Shown here: piece by piece, positions 1 to 9,929 of the stretch | How positions within the stretch are numbered: position 1 is the stretch's first letter | How the letters are laid out: each line of letters begins with the position of its first letter | Source: Chitinophagaceae bacterium 26-R-25 | GTDB taxonomy: Bacteria > Bacteroidota > Bacteroidia > Chitinophagales > Chitinophagaceae | Length of the DNA: 64,000 bases | Reading direction: 5' to 3' | Assembly (NCBI GenBank): GCA_029906195.1 | Contig: JARWSJ010000001.1 | Coordinates: forward strand, 1,550,001 to 1,614,000 | Program-made: the position numbers and the translations under genes | The notes under the pieces: generated by a model | What the model was told of the DNA's origin: nothing | What the model saw: only the letters and a program-made list of their open reading frames with translations | Databases searched by the model: none

Positions 1-1
1 G

Positions 2-466
2 CAGGGTAAAGAAGTTGCGGCACGTATTGCAACATTGAGCAGAATCTCTGTAGGTCAGATGGCGCCTAATTTCCAGCAATTAACCACAGAAAATGCACCT
101 GTTACTTTGGCTTCTTACAAAGGCAGATATGTATTGCTTGAGTTCTGGGCAAGCTGGTGTGGCCCTTGCAGAGCAGAGAGCCCGAATTTGCTGAAAGAAT
201 ACAACCACTACAAAGACAAAGGTTTTGACGTACTGGCAGTATCGCTTGATGACAAGAAAGACAAATGGGTGGAAGCGATCAAAAAAGATGGCATGCCATG
301 GACACAGGTTTCTGATCTGAAAGGCTGGAAAAATGAAGTGGCCGGACTGTATGGCATCAACGCCGTGCCCGCAAATTTCCTGATCGATCCAACAGGCAAA
401 ATCGTTGCACGCGACTTGAGAGGTGAGGACCTGGGTAAAGCGCTGGCGAAGATTTTCCCGATGTAA
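2..466 (+). CDS. TlpA-like thiol-disulfide oxidoreductase (5' end outside window)
   Basis: C-terminal part of a periplasmic thioredoxin-fold reductase of the TlpA/ResA type. The open frame runs to the left edge, so the N-terminus (signal peptide and perhaps a DUF4369 domain, usual in Bacteroidota) is missing. The visible part has the thioredoxin fold: FWASWCGPC carries the redox CxxC, followed by the strand FDVLAVSLDD and the cis-proline strand INAVPANFLID. Known role of the family: reducing disulfides in exported proteins or supporting cytochrome c maturation. It lies just before the FecR-SusC-SusD block on the same strand, but a 386-bp repeat-rich gap makes co-transcription uncertain. The family is secure, the substrate unknown. 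Confidence 0.9.
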   Translation, partial: QGKEVAARIATLSRISVGQMAPNFQQLTTENAPVTLASYKGRYVLLEFWASWCGPCRAESPNLLKEYNHYKDKGFDVLAVSLDDKKDKWVEAIKKDGMPWTQVSDLKGWKNEVAGLYGINAVPANFLIDPTGKIVARDLRGEDLGKALAKIFPM

Positions 467-518
467 GCGAAAAGGAAAAATTTAAAAGTAAAAAGTAAAA
501 AAGCGTGTCGGATTTATC

Positions 519-614
519 AAAGACCTGGCGGGTTTTAAAACCTTGTCGGGTCTTTTTAGTTTGTTCCGGTTTTGCACCAGACCTGACAGGTTTCTAAAAA
601 CCTGTCAGGTCTTA
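519..614. repeat. Rep-N palindromes inside the 467-852 gap
   Basis: Two adjacent palindromes. The first (521-553) is imperfect around AGACCTGGCGGGTTTT. The second (579-593 / 598-612) is perfect, with 15-base arms of AGACCTGACAGGTTT and a 4-base loop. The rest of the 467-852 gap has halves of Rep-M (AAAAGTAAAAAGT words at about 482-501, the complementary TTTACTTTTT words at about 684-716) and no gene. The hairpins could terminate the TlpA transcript, but they lack a clean T-run and look like dispersed elements. Confidence 0.75.
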
Positions 615-852
615 TTCTCCGAGAGTCAGCCACTTTTTACTTAGTATTCCTGTGATTATCATTTTTCGCGCCATCGCTTCCATCGTTACTTTTTACTTTT
701 TATTTTTTACTTTTTTTCGCCGCCACTACTACCAATCAACTTCTCAAGTGTCTTGCTATAGAGAACCACGATTTTGCTATCCATATTAAATAACCAAAAC
801 CGCTATTACTGCCGCAAAAAGCGCAGCAAAGCAAGTTGAAAAACGTCACTTC

Positions 853-2061
853 ATGACAAATTCGAATGACAGACTGGACCATCTTTTTCGTCGTTATATA
901 AATGATGAGGCAACTGCTGCAGAACTGCAGGAGCTGCTGGACATTATTAAACAGACTTCCGCCAACGAGTTGGGAGAGGGCCCTGCACGTGAGCTTTGGC
1001 ATCAACTACAAACCGATCAGCAGGAATATACAGTTGACTGGAATGCTATGTACAGCAACATTACGGCAGAAAGCAAGACGCCGGTTTTACCATTGCACCC
1101 ATACAAGCCAAAACCTTCCCGTAATCGCAAATGGCTATTGGCAGCATCAAGTGTAGCCGCCATGTTGCTCATTTCCGCAGGCATTTATTTCCTCAACAGC
1201 AAAAAGGATACACCCGTTGCCACTGCTCAATTGCAATCAAAGTTTGGCAATGATGTAGCGCCCGGCGGCGACAAAGCAATGCTTACACTCGCTGATGGAA
1301 GTGCTATTGTTCTTGACAGTGCCAACAATGGTTTGGTTGCAAAACAAGGCAACAGCAACATCGAAAAACCTGCAAATGGACAATTGGTTTACAATGCAGA
1401 AAAAGCTACAGAAAACATCGCTGTTCAATACAATGTACTTACCACACCACGAGGTGGGCAATACCGCGTCGTATTACCCGACGGCACCAGAGTTTGGCTG
1501 AACGCCGCGTCCTACCTGAAATTTCCCACAGCCTTTACCGGCAACAAAAGAAATGTGGAGTTAAAAGGTGAAGCATATTTCGAAGTGGCACAGAATGCTA
1601 CACAACCATTTGAAGTAGCGGTAAACAACATGCAGGTGCAGGTTTTGGGCACCGGCTTTAATATTAACGGCTATGAGGATGAGAGCAATATTAAAACCTC
1701 ACTCATTGAAGGAAAGGTGAAAGTAGTAAGTGAAGATAATACCAGCATTCTCGCGCCCGGACACGAGGCCATCATGAATAAAAATACCAATGACATAAAA
1801 GTTGCAGCAACAGATGTGGAAGATGCCATTGCTTGGAAAAACAATCTATTCTCTTTTCACAATGCAGACATCCCAACCATCATGAGACAAATTGCCAGAT
1901 GGTACGATGTGGAAATAAGCTATGAAGGAAAAGTGTCGACGGAAACATTTGTGGGTGAAGTATCACGCAACAACAATGTATCGGAAGTACTGAAAATACT
2001 GGAGGCGAACAAAGTTGTTCATTTCAGAGTAGAAGGCAAAAAAATAACTGTATTACCGTAG
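853..2061 (+). CDS. FecR-family anti-sigma factor
   Basis: Inner-membrane FecR-type regulator of 402 aa. The N-terminal cytoplasmic segment (1-90) would bind an ECF sigma factor, one membrane helix spans about 94-114, the periplasmic FecR domain lies around 195-295 (TTPRGGQYRVVLPDGTRVWLN is the typical start), and a DUF4974-like domain fills about 332-400. In this class the SusC STN domain signals through FecR to release the sigma factor that transcribes the susCD genes. Order and spacing to SusC fit that circuit. Oddly, no ECF sigma gene precedes it, the upstream gene being TlpA-like; the only ECF gene in the window (41069) has its own membrane partner. The sigma factor may lie upstream of the window. 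Confidence 0.93.
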   Translation: MTNSNDRLDHLFRRYINDEATAAELQELLDIIKQTSANELGEGPARELWHQLQTDQQEYTVDWNAMYSNITAESKTPVLPLHPYKPKPSRNRKWLLAASSVAAMLLISAGIYFLNSKKDTPVATAQLQSKFGNDVAPGGDKAMLTLADGSAIVLDSANNGLVAKQGNSNIEKPANGQLVYNAEKATENIAVQYNVLTTPRGGQYRVVLPDGTRVWLNAASYLKFPTAFTGNKRNVELKGEAYFEVAQNATQPFEVAVNNMQVQVLGTGFNINGYEDESNIKTSLIEGKVKVVSEDNTSILAPGHEAIMNKNTNDIKVAATDVEDAIAWKNNLFSFHNADIPTIMRQIARWYDVEISYEGKVSTETFVGEVSRNNNVSEVLKILEANKVVHFRVEGKKITVLP

Positions 2062-2326
2062 AGAGGGGAGAGTCGAAAATTGAGAGTGGAGAGTTGGTCG
2101 TTATATTTTGAAACGCCCTCAAAACTCATAACTCACTACTCAAAACTTCTTTAAAAGCTTAATTAAATTATAAACCAAAACCAACCAATGAGTTAACGAA
2201 ACACAACCGCTGAACTCCCCATACAAACAAAAGCCGGAAGTGCTGCTACACGACCGGCGGAAGTTGGGGATCATCAGAAATTTTGAGACAAAACTGCTAT
2301 TGAATAATCCCAACCATTACAAAAGT
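2062..2326 (+). other. leader region of the SusC gene
   Basis: This gap holds GAGAGT/GAAAATTGAGAG words (2070-2095) and a Rep-K stretch of ACTCATAACTCACTACTC words (2118-2150), then an A/T-rich run. The open frame ahead of SusC extends back to a GTG at 2240, but that extension has no signal-peptide character. No further gene is seen. Confidence 0.4.
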
Positions 2327-5300
2327 ATGAATTTAACTGCTTTTAGCGGGCGCGTGTATATACGCGACCTTGCGAAAAACAAAATTTTCACCGTGATGAA
2401 ACTGACTGCTATTATTTTACTTGTGGGTTGCTTACAGGTATCTGCCGCAGGCTATTCTCAAAAAGTGACCATTTCCAGAAAGAATGCGTCGCTCGAAACG
2501 GTATTTAAGGACATTAAGAAACAAACAGGCTACCTGTTTTTTTACAATGCGAAAATACTGGAAGCTGCACATGAGGTGAGCATCGACCTGAAAGAAGCGC
2601 CGCTGAACGATGCACTTAAGGAAACACTAAAAGGACAGCCGTTTACGTACAGCATTGTAAGCAACACCATTGTTATCACTTACAAAAAAGAAGAGGCTGC
2701 CCCGCAGATAGCCGCAGCTTCTGTTGTATCAGACGTGCGTGGTAAAGTAGTAGATGACAAGACCGGACTGCCGGTGGCAGGCGCCACCATCGCATTAAAA
2801 GGCAACAAACAGGTCATTGCAAGCAACGGCAAAGGCGAGTTTGTCATTCCTTATACGCCGGGTATGACTGTCACGGTGACCTCCGTTGGCTACGAGAGCC
2901 AGGAAATAAAATTAACGGACAGCAGCTTCATAACGGTAAGGCTTACCCTAAAACCAGAAGCGCTTGATAAAACGATCGTAACCGGTTACCAGGTATTGAA
3001 GAAAGATAACTTTACCGGTACGGCGATTACTGTTTCCGGCGAGGATCTTAAGAAAATGAATCCGCAGAACATGCTGCAAAGTATTTCTGTGTATGACCCT
3101 TCGTTTAAGATTGTCGAAAACAATATAGTGGGTTCTAACCCAAATTCACTTCCGAACATTACCGTTCGCGGAAGTACTGCATTGCCTTCAGGCGCTAATG
3201 AAGTCTTAACCAGGGACAACCTGAAAGGCAATGTAAACTTGCCAACTTTTATAATGGATGGTTATGAAGTGAGTCTTGAAAAAGTATATGACCTCGATGT
3301 TAATCGCGTACAATCCATTACCATATTGAAAGATGCCGCAGCTACCGCCGTGTATGGATCACGCGCTGCGAACGGCGTTGTGGTGATTACTACCAAGGCC
3401 CCTAAAGAAGGAAAGCTTTCTGTGTCTTACAACTACGAGTTAAATGTTACAAGCCCTGATCTCAACGACTATCATGTTTTAAACGCTCCCGACAAACTCG
3501 AATACGAAAGGCTGGCGGGTCTTTACAGCCAGAGCCATGTGCAAGGTGCCTCACAGGATGAACTGGATGCACTTTACTACCAAAGAAAAGAAATGGTAGT
3601 GGGCGGTGTAAACACTTACTGGCTCTCACAACCATTGAAAACAGCCATCGGCAACAAGAACTCCCTGTACATCGAAGGCGGCACAAGCACCATGCGTTAT
3701 GGCCTTGAGCTTCGTTATCAAACTTCTCCCGGAGTAATGAAAGGTTCCGGCAGAGACAGATACAGCGCGGGGTTGAGCCTTTCTTACAATCCCGGCAAAA
3801 AGATATTGTTCCGCAATGCGCTTACTGTAACACAGGTAAATGCAAAAGAATCTCCCTATGGAAGTTTCGCGAACTATGTGTCGATGAACCCATATTATCC
3901 AAAAACAGATTCTGCAGGCAACATCATCCGAGTGATTGACAAATGGCCGGGAACAAACCAGGTACACGACGGACAGGTACTGAACCCAATGTACGATGCT
4001 ACGCTGGGAAGCTTTAACAGAACAAAATATCTTGAGCTGATCGACGCGCTTTCACTTGAGTGGAACATCACCAACAACTTGCGTTTGCGCGGCCTGGTAA
4101 GTTTGACCAAAACAAAAACAGACCAGGATGTCTTTACTTCACCATTTGCCAACGAATTTTTCTATTACTCAACACAGGATATTAAAAAGCGGGGCCGTTA
4201 CACTTATGGCAACGAAGACATGACTGCCGTTGATGGAAACATCATGCTGACCTACAACAAACAGCTTGGCGGCCACTACATCAACTTTGCATTGGGATCA
4301 AATATCCGTTCGGTGATCGATGATTATAAAGCGTTCACTGCAATCGGGTTCTCCAACGACAGGTTTACCAGCATTGGTTATGCAAACGCTTATCCGGAGT
4401 CCTCCACACCTTACAGTTCTTATACGCAGGAGCGTCTTGTTGGCTTCCTTGGAACGCTTAACTATACTTACAGGAACAAATACCTGCTCGACTTCTCATT
4501 CCGCGAAGATGGTTCTTCAAAGTTCGGAAGCGATAATAAAATGGCGCCATTCGGAGCGTTGGGTGTTGGCTGGAACATTCATAAAGAAGATTTCTTCCGG
4601 TCAAACATCTTTAGCCAGGTAAAACTGAGAGCAAGCACAGGTATTACGGGTGCTGTATCTTTTCCTCCCGACATGGCCGTTACCACTTATAACTACTATA
4701 CCAACAACTGGTATTCAACAGGCGTTGGTGCTGCTGTGCGTAACATCGGCAACAACAATTTGCAGTGGCAAAAAACACAAAATTTCGACGTTGGCCTTGA
4801 CCTCGGTTTGTTGAAAGACCGCATCATTATTTCTCCGAGATATTATTACAAATACACGAAAGGGATGTTGTCTGACATCATATTGGCGCCATCAACGGGA
4901 AGCTCTACACAAAAAGCAAACCTTGGCGACGTAGAAAATTTTGGTGCAGAATTGAACGTGAGGGCTGTGGTATACAGACAAAAGAATTGGAACATCAGTG
5001 TGTTTGCAAACATGACCGCAAACAGAAACCAGGTAACGAAAATTTCCAATTCACTTAAAAAGTACAACGACAATGCGGACACTGCACAAGTAGGTTCCAT
5101 GAAAGGTGTACCTCTTGTAAGATACGCGGAGGGTCAGTCGCTTGACGCCATTTATGCGGTAAGATCAATGGGCATCGATCCGGAAAATGGTAGCGAGATC
5201 TACATGAAAAAGGATGGAACGCTTACCTATAACTGGGATGTAAAAGACAATGTGCCTATTGCAGTAACGACACCGAAAGCAGAAGGCTATTTCGGAACAA

Positions 5301-5722
5301 GCTTGTCCTACAAAGGATTCATGTTGAATGCTACATTCTACACGAAGTTTGGCGGCTATCTCTACAACCAGACATTGGTTGACAGGGTGGAAAATGCTGA
5401 CCCAAAGAAGAACGTGGACCAAAGAGTGTTTGATGAAAGATGGAGACAACCTGGTGACAGAACTTTTTACAAAGACATTGCAAACCAGGATAAAACGCAG
5501 ACCACATCAAGATTTATACAGAAAGACAATGTTTTGCAATTACAATCATTGTACTTCTCTTATGACTTCGATAAAAAAGTATTTGAGAAGATCGGAATGA
5601 ATAATCTGAGAATTGCCCTGACTGCAAACGATCTATGGCGCTGGTCGTCCATCAAAGCTGAAAGAGGTATCGATTATCCGTTTGCAAGAACCTTCACGTT
5701 CTCTCTGCAAACATATTTCTAA
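2327..5722 (+). CDS. SusC/RagA TonB-linked outer-membrane transporter with STN domain
   Basis: About 1131 aa. After a hydrophobic export segment (LTAIILLVGCLQVSAAGYSQ) comes a secretin/TonB short N-terminal (STN) domain at about 45-95, a carboxypeptidase-regulatory-like beta-sandwich at about 135-220, the TonB plug (SITILKDAAATAVYGSRAA, the classical SusC plug motif), and a 22-strand barrel ending in an aromatic residue (QTYF). It imports an oligomeric ligand captured by SusD, powered by TonB. The STN domain points to FecR-type regulation and the gene just upstream is FecR. The longest frame starts at GTG 2240; ATG 2327 is preferred because it gives the usual short prelude before the signal, and ATG 2396 is a third option. 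The ligand cannot be inferred. Confidence 0.95.
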   Translation: MNLTAFSGRVYIRDLAKNKIFTVMKLTAIILLVGCLQVSAAGYSQKVTISRKNASLETVFKDIKKQTGYLFFYNAKILEAAHEVSIDLKEAPLNDALKETLKGQPFTYSIVSNTIVITYKKEEAAPQIAAASVVSDVRGKVVDDKTGLPVAGATIALKGNKQVIASNGKGEFVIPYTPGMTVTVTSVGYESQEIKLTDSSFITVRLTLKPEALDKTIVTGYQVLKKDNFTGTAITVSGEDLKKMNPQNMLQSISVYDPSFKIVENNIVGSNPNSLPNITVRGSTALPSGANEVLTRDNLKGNVNLPTFIMDGYEVSLEKVYDLDVNRVQSITILKDAAATAVYGSRAANGVVVITTKAPKEGKLSVSYNYELNVTSPDLNDYHVLNAPDKLEYERLAGLYSQSHVQGASQDELDALYYQRKEMVVGGVNTYWLSQPLKTAIGNKNSLYIEGGTSTMRYGLELRYQTSPGVMKGSGRDRYSAGLSLSYNPGKKILFRNALTVTQVNAKESPYGSFANYVSMNPYYPKTDSAGNIIRVIDKWPGTNQVHDGQVLNPMYDATLGSFNRTKYLELIDALSLEWNITNNLRLRGLVSLTKTKTDQDVFTSPFANEFFYYSTQDIKKRGRYTYGNEDMTAVDGNIMLTYNKQLGGHYINFALGSNIRSVIDDYKAFTAIGFSNDRFTSIGYANAYPESSTPYSSYTQERLVGFLGTLNYTYRNKYLLDFSFREDGSSKFGSDNKMAPFGALGVGWNIHKEDFFRSNIFSQVKLRASTGITGAVSFPPDMAVTTYNYYTNNWYSTGVGAAVRNIGNNNLQWQKTQNFDVGLDLGLLKDRIIISPRYYYKYTKGMLSDIILAPSTGSSTQKANLGDVENFGAELNVRAVVYRQKNWNISVFANMTANRNQVTKISNSLKKYNDNADTAQVGSMKGVPLVRYAEGQSLDAIYAVRSMGIDPENGSEIYMKKDGTLTYNWDVKDNVPIAVTTPKAEGYFGTSLSYKGFMLNATFYTKFGGYLYNQTLVDRVENADPKKNVDQRVFDERWRQPGDRTFYKDIANQDKTQTTSRFIQKDNVLQLQSLYFSYDFDKKVFEKIGMNNLRIALTANDLWRWSSIKAERGIDYPFARTFTFSLQTYF

Positions 5723-5759
5723 ACCGGTGTGCATGTTGTTAAACACTAAAAGGTAAAGC

Positions 5760-7259
5760 ATGAAAAAAAATATTCTAATCATAATAATAATTGCAACGGC
5801 ATTTACATCCTGCAAAAAATGGCTCGACGTAACTCCGCAGTCGCAAGTATCGGAAGATGATCTTTTCAAAACAGAACAAGGTTTTGAAGAAGCAATGAAC
5901 GGCATTTATTCCCGTTGTGCACAGGGCGATCTGTACGGCACCGAGCTTACATTCGGCTTTCCGGATGTACTGGCGCAAAACTTCTCCATTGAGTCTGCAT
6001 ACGATGAGCGCAGATATTTGCAAACATCTTTGTACAATTATAAAGACGCAGATTTTATAAGCAGGAAAGACAATGCCTGGAAAGGTTTGTACAACGCAAT
6101 CGGCAACTGTAATCTTATACTGGAAAATGTAGATAGCAAAAAGAATTTGTTTACAGACATTGGTCATGATCTCATCAAAGGAGAAGCTCTGGGAATGCGT
6201 GCCTACCTCCATTTTGACGCGCTGCGTTTATTCGGGCCATCATTTGCAACAGGTGCGAGCACAAAAGCAATTCCTTATGTAACAAGTTTCACCAATAAGG
6301 TTACGAACTTATCTACTGTTACCGAAAGTCTTGATAAAATGATCGCGGACCTGTTACAGGCAAAAGAATTGTTGCGTCCTATCGACCCGATCATGAGCGC
6401 CTATTACAGAGTGAACTATCCAAATATTACCGACACGCTCCAATACACAGAAGAGTCATCAACTGATCTCTTTTTGCAAAACAGAAGACATCGCTTTAAC
6501 TACTATGCGGTTTGCGCGGAACTGGCAAGAGTGTACCTATATAAAAACGACAAAGCGAATGCACTCGTAAACGCAATGGAAGTAATCAACTCCAAAAAAT
6601 TTCCTTTCACAGACAAAGCAGATTTCATTAACTCTGACATCAAGCTTAAGGACAGGGTCATGTACAAGGAGTTGATCTTCGCATTCTACATTCCTAACAT
6701 GGCTGGTCAGCTTTCATTGATGTTTAACCAGGCTAATAGAAGCATACTCATCAAACAATCCGGCGCTGATTTCCTGTATGAAACAGGAGGCGTGGGTGGA
6801 AGTGACAACCGTTACAAACAATGGTTCGCAACAGTGGATGCAGGCAATCGCAATCTCGCTTTGCAAAAATATGTACGCAATCCGGATGCGAAGGACAATG
6901 ATGCAACAGCCAACAGGCACCCGCTGATGGCACCGGCATTGCGACTCAGCGAAATGTTTTATATAGCTGCGGAATGTACGTACGATGCAAATCCACAACA
7001 AGCTCAGGGACTAGTTGATTCAGTAAGAACCGCACGAGGCATCGATGCGAGTTTGGCAACCAATTCCAAAGATGAATTCATGAACGAACTGGTAAAAGAG
7101 GCCCGCAAAGACTTTTATGGCGAAGGACAAATATTCTACATGTACAAACGCCTTAACAAAGCCATTGCAGGACTTAACGGCGGCTCGTACGGACCTTCCA
7201 GCAACATATTTGTTTTGCCTTTACCAAATGATGAAATAGAGTTCGGACAAAGAAACTAA
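5760..7259 (+). CDS. RagB/SusD-family nutrient-binding outer-membrane lipoprotein
   Basis: 499 aa with a lipoprotein signal (lipobox ending FTSC, Cys18). SusD hallmarks are the N-terminal KKWLDVTPQSQVSEDDLF segment, the helical repeat region (KGEALGMRAYLHFDALRLFG) and the C-terminal RLSEMFYIAAECTYDANP stretch with the terminal LPLPNDEIEFGQ motif. It caps the SusC barrel and binds substrate at the cell surface. It begins 37 bp after susC, certainly in the same operon. It has no close GH or PL neighbours, so glycan is not the obvious ligand. Confidence 0.95.
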   Translation: MKKNILIIIIIATAFTSCKKWLDVTPQSQVSEDDLFKTEQGFEEAMNGIYSRCAQGDLYGTELTFGFPDVLAQNFSIESAYDERRYLQTSLYNYKDADFISRKDNAWKGLYNAIGNCNLILENVDSKKNLFTDIGHDLIKGEALGMRAYLHFDALRLFGPSFATGASTKAIPYVTSFTNKVTNLSTVTESLDKMIADLLQAKELLRPIDPIMSAYYRVNYPNITDTLQYTEESSTDLFLQNRRHRFNYYAVCAELARVYLYKNDKANALVNAMEVINSKKFPFTDKADFINSDIKLKDRVMYKELIFAFYIPNMAGQLSLMFNQANRSILIKQSGADFLYETGGVGGSDNRYKQWFATVDAGNRNLALQKYVRNPDAKDNDATANRHPLMAPALRLSEMFYIAAECTYDANPQQAQGLVDSVRTARGIDASLATNSKDEFMNELVKEARKDFYGEGQIFYMYKRLNKAIAGLNGGSYGPSSNIFVLPLPNDEIEFGQRN

Positions 7260-7286
7260 CAGCGTATTCATTCAAAAATTTCGAGC

Positions 7287-8111
7287 ATGAAAAAATTATT
7301 TCCCATCATACTACTTGTACTGGCAGCTGCCTCCTGCAAAAAAGCAGAAGAGCTGAAGTACAACAGTCCAGACAACATTGTTTTCGATTTCAGTTCAGAA
7401 GACAAGGACAGCATAGTGTACACATTTGCGTATACACCGGATCTGGCACGTGACACCATTATGATACCGGTTCGCATCTCCGGCGTTCAAACAAGCACTG
7501 ACAGGACTTTTATCCTCAAAGCAATGCCAGATTCTTCTACAGCATTGCCGGGCAAACACTACGAAGCTTTTAAAGACAGCTATGTGATGCCGGCAAACAA
7601 GGGGAGAGTTTCTATTCCATTGGTTATTTATAACACCGATAGTGCATTGCTGAATCGATCTGTTAAGCTGAAATTTAAGTTATATGCAAATGACAATTTC
7701 GGAACCGCGTTGGTAAAAGAGATCAACGGAACGCTTATATTTTCAAGCACCCTGGAAAAGGAGTACTGGTGGACCTACTATCTAGGCGATTATTACTCCC
7801 GTACAAAACACTTGCTTTTTCTTATTGCTACTAATGGCGTAAGAGAATTGACCGTTCCTCAACCAGGTGTTCCATTTTTTGATATTCCGAAAAACTTATA
7901 CATCATCAGTCTGCTCACTTCTTTTATGGCCGACCCGGCAACATGGGTGAAGAATAATCCGGGACGTGACTATGTGCTGGAGAAAATTAAAGACAGCGAC
8001 AATTACTATTTCTATAGCATTAACAATCCTGCTAAGAAAATATTGTACAAGAAAGATGATGGTGCCAGTACTTATCATTTCATTGATGAGTTTGGACAGC
8101 GGATAGATTAA
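7287..8111 (+). CDS. DUF4843-type lipoprotein
   Basis: 274-aa surface lipoprotein with a lipobox at Cys17 (LAAASCKKAEEL). The body resembles the DUF4843 family that travels with SusCD pairs: an early beta-rich part (NIVFDFSSEDKDSIVYTF, then TIMIPVRISG) and a C-terminal region rich in Tyr and Trp (EYWWTYYLGDYYS). The family's function is not established; it probably acts as an accessory surface protein of the SusCD complex. It starts 27 bp after susD. The TAA stop is followed at once by Rep-M words. Confidence 0.8.
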   Translation: MKKLFPIILLVLAAASCKKAEELKYNSPDNIVFDFSSEDKDSIVYTFAYTPDLARDTIMIPVRISGVQTSTDRTFILKAMPDSSTALPGKHYEAFKDSYVMPANKGRVSIPLVIYNTDSALLNRSVKLKFKLYANDNFGTALVKEINGTLIFSSTLEKEYWWTYYLGDYYSRTKHLLFLIATNGVRELTVPQPGVPFFDIPKNLYIISLLTSFMADPATWVKNNPGRDYVLEKIKDSDNYYFYSINNPAKKILYKKDDGASTYHFIDEFGQRID

Positions 8112-8195
8112 AAAGTAAAAAATCAAAAGTAAAAAGTAAAAAAATAGAGCACCTGCATCACAAGCTTTTGAATTCTGACTTTTAACTTTTGAATT
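8108..8195. repeat. Rep-M inverted word repeat
   Basis: AAAAAGTAAAAAATC words (8110-8145) face complementary TTCTGACTTTTAACTTTTG words (8171-8192). The element begins at the stop codon of the DUF4843 gene and ends about 40 bp before the next start. It also keeps open a false N-terminal extension (from TTG 8189) of the following gene. Confidence 0.6.
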
Positions 8196-8236
8196 ATTAC
8201 AGGCAGCGACATTCCATCAAATTTAAACTAACGAGC

Positions 8237-9649
8237 ATGAAGAAATTATTAATCATCATATTTTCCGTTTCACTTGCAGTTGCTTTTAACTCTTGCTACA
8301 AGGATAAAGGCAATTATACATACAATATACCCGAAGAGCCAGTGGTTACACACCTTGATACGGTGTACAAAGCGGTTGTTGGAGACAGCCTTATTATTAC
8401 ACCGACCATTACCGTAAAGGACAATGCCTCATTAAGCTTCGACTGGCGCATTGGCGGTCCTAATGTGGCCGATCAACACTTCTCCGGATCTTCTTTACGA
8501 GTACTTTACGGATTAGGTACAGGCAGATTTTATGGTCGTTTAACTGTTATCAACAACGATAATGGCATGCGTTACTTTCACGACTTTAAAATAGATGGCA
8601 TCACCAATTTCAGCCTCGGCACAGCCGTGTTAAGTGTTGAAAATAATGTGACACAATTTTCATTTATCAAACCCGATGGTACTGTGCAAGCCAGAATTTA
8701 TGCAGCCGTACAAGGTGAGAACCTGCCTGCAAAACCGATTTGCATGGTACCAACGATCCACCAGCAAATCGTTCCCGTAACCATTTCCAGCTATTGGGTA
8801 ATGACAGAAAATGGAGGTGTTCAGATAGGTGCAGACTCATTGAAACGTGCAAAAGACTTGGCAGGCAACTTTTTTAATGCCCCTGATACAACGAAAGTAA
8901 CGGAGATGTCCGGCACACAACTCGGTGTAATAACAGGCGTCATCAACCACAGGCTGTACGCAGGTTTCTGGCAAACATGGAACATGGCGCCCATTTATGG
9001 CATGTTTGGTGTAGCCTGTGACGGAGACTACAATCTGGCAAACGGTCTCATTTATGCCAGCGGCAACACCGGTGATTATTACATAGGATATGATGCGGTA
9101 AAAAAGAATATCATTCGCTTTAATGTATATGGGCAACCGATGTATTTTGGCACACAGTATAGTGTCATCGGCACCGCGTTTGACCCCACCAATGTAGGCC
9201 TCGACCTGGTAACGATGATGCAGGTAAACAAAGGCAACTGTTTTCTGTTTGGAAAGGCATCCGATGGCACTTTGTATGAGTTGAAGTTCACGGCAAACTT
9301 CACCGGACCGTTCCAGGTTACAACTCTATACAAGCGCGCCTTCAGCCAGCCAGCATTGATCACGGCAACTACAAAATGGCAGGCCACCGACGATGAAATG
9401 TTCTATTTCAACTCGGGCAGCAAAGTATACAGATACAACCCAACCAATCAAAACCTTACAGCGCTTACAACAGACTTCGGTGGTAAAGATGTAACGATGA
9501 TCAAACTCATTGACCAGAATACACTGGTAGCGGGCGTTGAAGGTTCTTTGTATTACCTGAACATCAGCACAGGTAAAAACGGAGATTTGATTAAAAAAAT
9601 AGACGGCATACCGGGTTCACCGGTTGATATGGCAGTAAGGGCACAATAG
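8237..9649 (+). CDS. PKD-like family surface lipoprotein
   Basis: About 470 aa with a lipobox at Cys20 (AVAFNSCYKDKGNYTY). The N-terminal part reads as one Ig/PKD-like fold (VVGDSLIITPTITVKDNASLSFDWRIGG); the rest looks like a beta-propeller-type region with repeated short strands and aromatic turns. SusCD loci with DUF4843 often end in such a protein, and the order here matches. It is likely a ligand-binding accessory. ATG 8237 is preferred over the longer frame from TTG 8189 because it gives a proper signal and avoids repeat-derived residues. The exact family is inferred. Confidence 0.72.
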   Translation: MKKLLIIIFSVSLAVAFNSCYKDKGNYTYNIPEEPVVTHLDTVYKAVVGDSLIITPTITVKDNASLSFDWRIGGPNVADQHFSGSSLRVLYGLGTGRFYGRLTVINNDNGMRYFHDFKIDGITNFSLGTAVLSVENNVTQFSFIKPDGTVQARIYAAVQGENLPAKPICMVPTIHQQIVPVTISSYWVMTENGGVQIGADSLKRAKDLAGNFFNAPDTTKVTEMSGTQLGVITGVINHRLYAGFWQTWNMAPIYGMFGVACDGDYNLANGLIYASGNTGDYYIGYDAVKKNIIRFNVYGQPMYFGTQYSVIGTAFDPTNVGLDLVTMMQVNKGNCFLFGKASDGTLYELKFTANFTGPFQVTTLYKRAFSQPALITATTKWQATDDEMFYFNSGSKVYRYNPTNQNLTALTTDFGGKDVTMIKLIDQNTLVAGVEGSLYYLNISTGKNGDLIKKIDGIPGSPVDMAVRAQ

Positions 9650-9683
9650 TTCTTCTTCTCATGCGTTTAAGTGTGTTTTTTTC

Positions 9684-9720
9684 ACGGCCCATTCGAAAGG
9701 ATGGGCCGTTTTGTTTCTTT
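9684..9720 (+). terminator. Rho-independent terminator of the SusCD operon
   Basis: 9-bp perfect stem ACGGCCCAT / ATGGGCCGT with an 8-base loop, followed by TTTTGTTTCTTTT. It lies 35 bp after the last gene of the operon. Confidence 0.85.
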
Positions 9721-9748
9721 TCTGGCACGTTGGAGGGGAGAGTCGTTC

Positions 9749-9850
9749 TTTCACCACTAAGGCACTAAGGACACTAAGCCTCACTAAGAGAGGTCTAATT
9801 CAAAACAACCCTTAGTGAAACTTAGTGTCCTCAGTGCCTTAGTGGTAAAT
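9749..9850. repeat. Rep-A copy 1 (CACTAAGG word hairpin)
   Basis: Left arm of ACTAAGG words at 9752-9790, loop reading GAGAGGTCTAATT, right arm of CTTAGTG words at 9811-9848. The loop is asymmetric, so the element has an orientation. Copy 2 at 10482 carries the reverse complement of the same loop, on the other side of the 9930 gene. Confidence 0.85.
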
Positions 9851-9892
9851 CTTCGGGAAACTCTTTTTTCTAACCGTAGTATTGTGTAGATT

Positions 9893-9900
9893 TAATTTTG
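9893..9900 (+). promoter_or_regulatory. Bacteroidota -7 box (TAATTTTG)
   Basis: Exact match to TAnnTTTG, 29 bp before the ATG at 9930. It supports 9930 as the start, since the longer frame from 9882 would begin upstream of the box. No clear -33 TTTG is visible. Confidence 0.5.
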
Positions 9901-9929
9901 TCATTAAACCTCTTAAATCCCGTTTCAGT

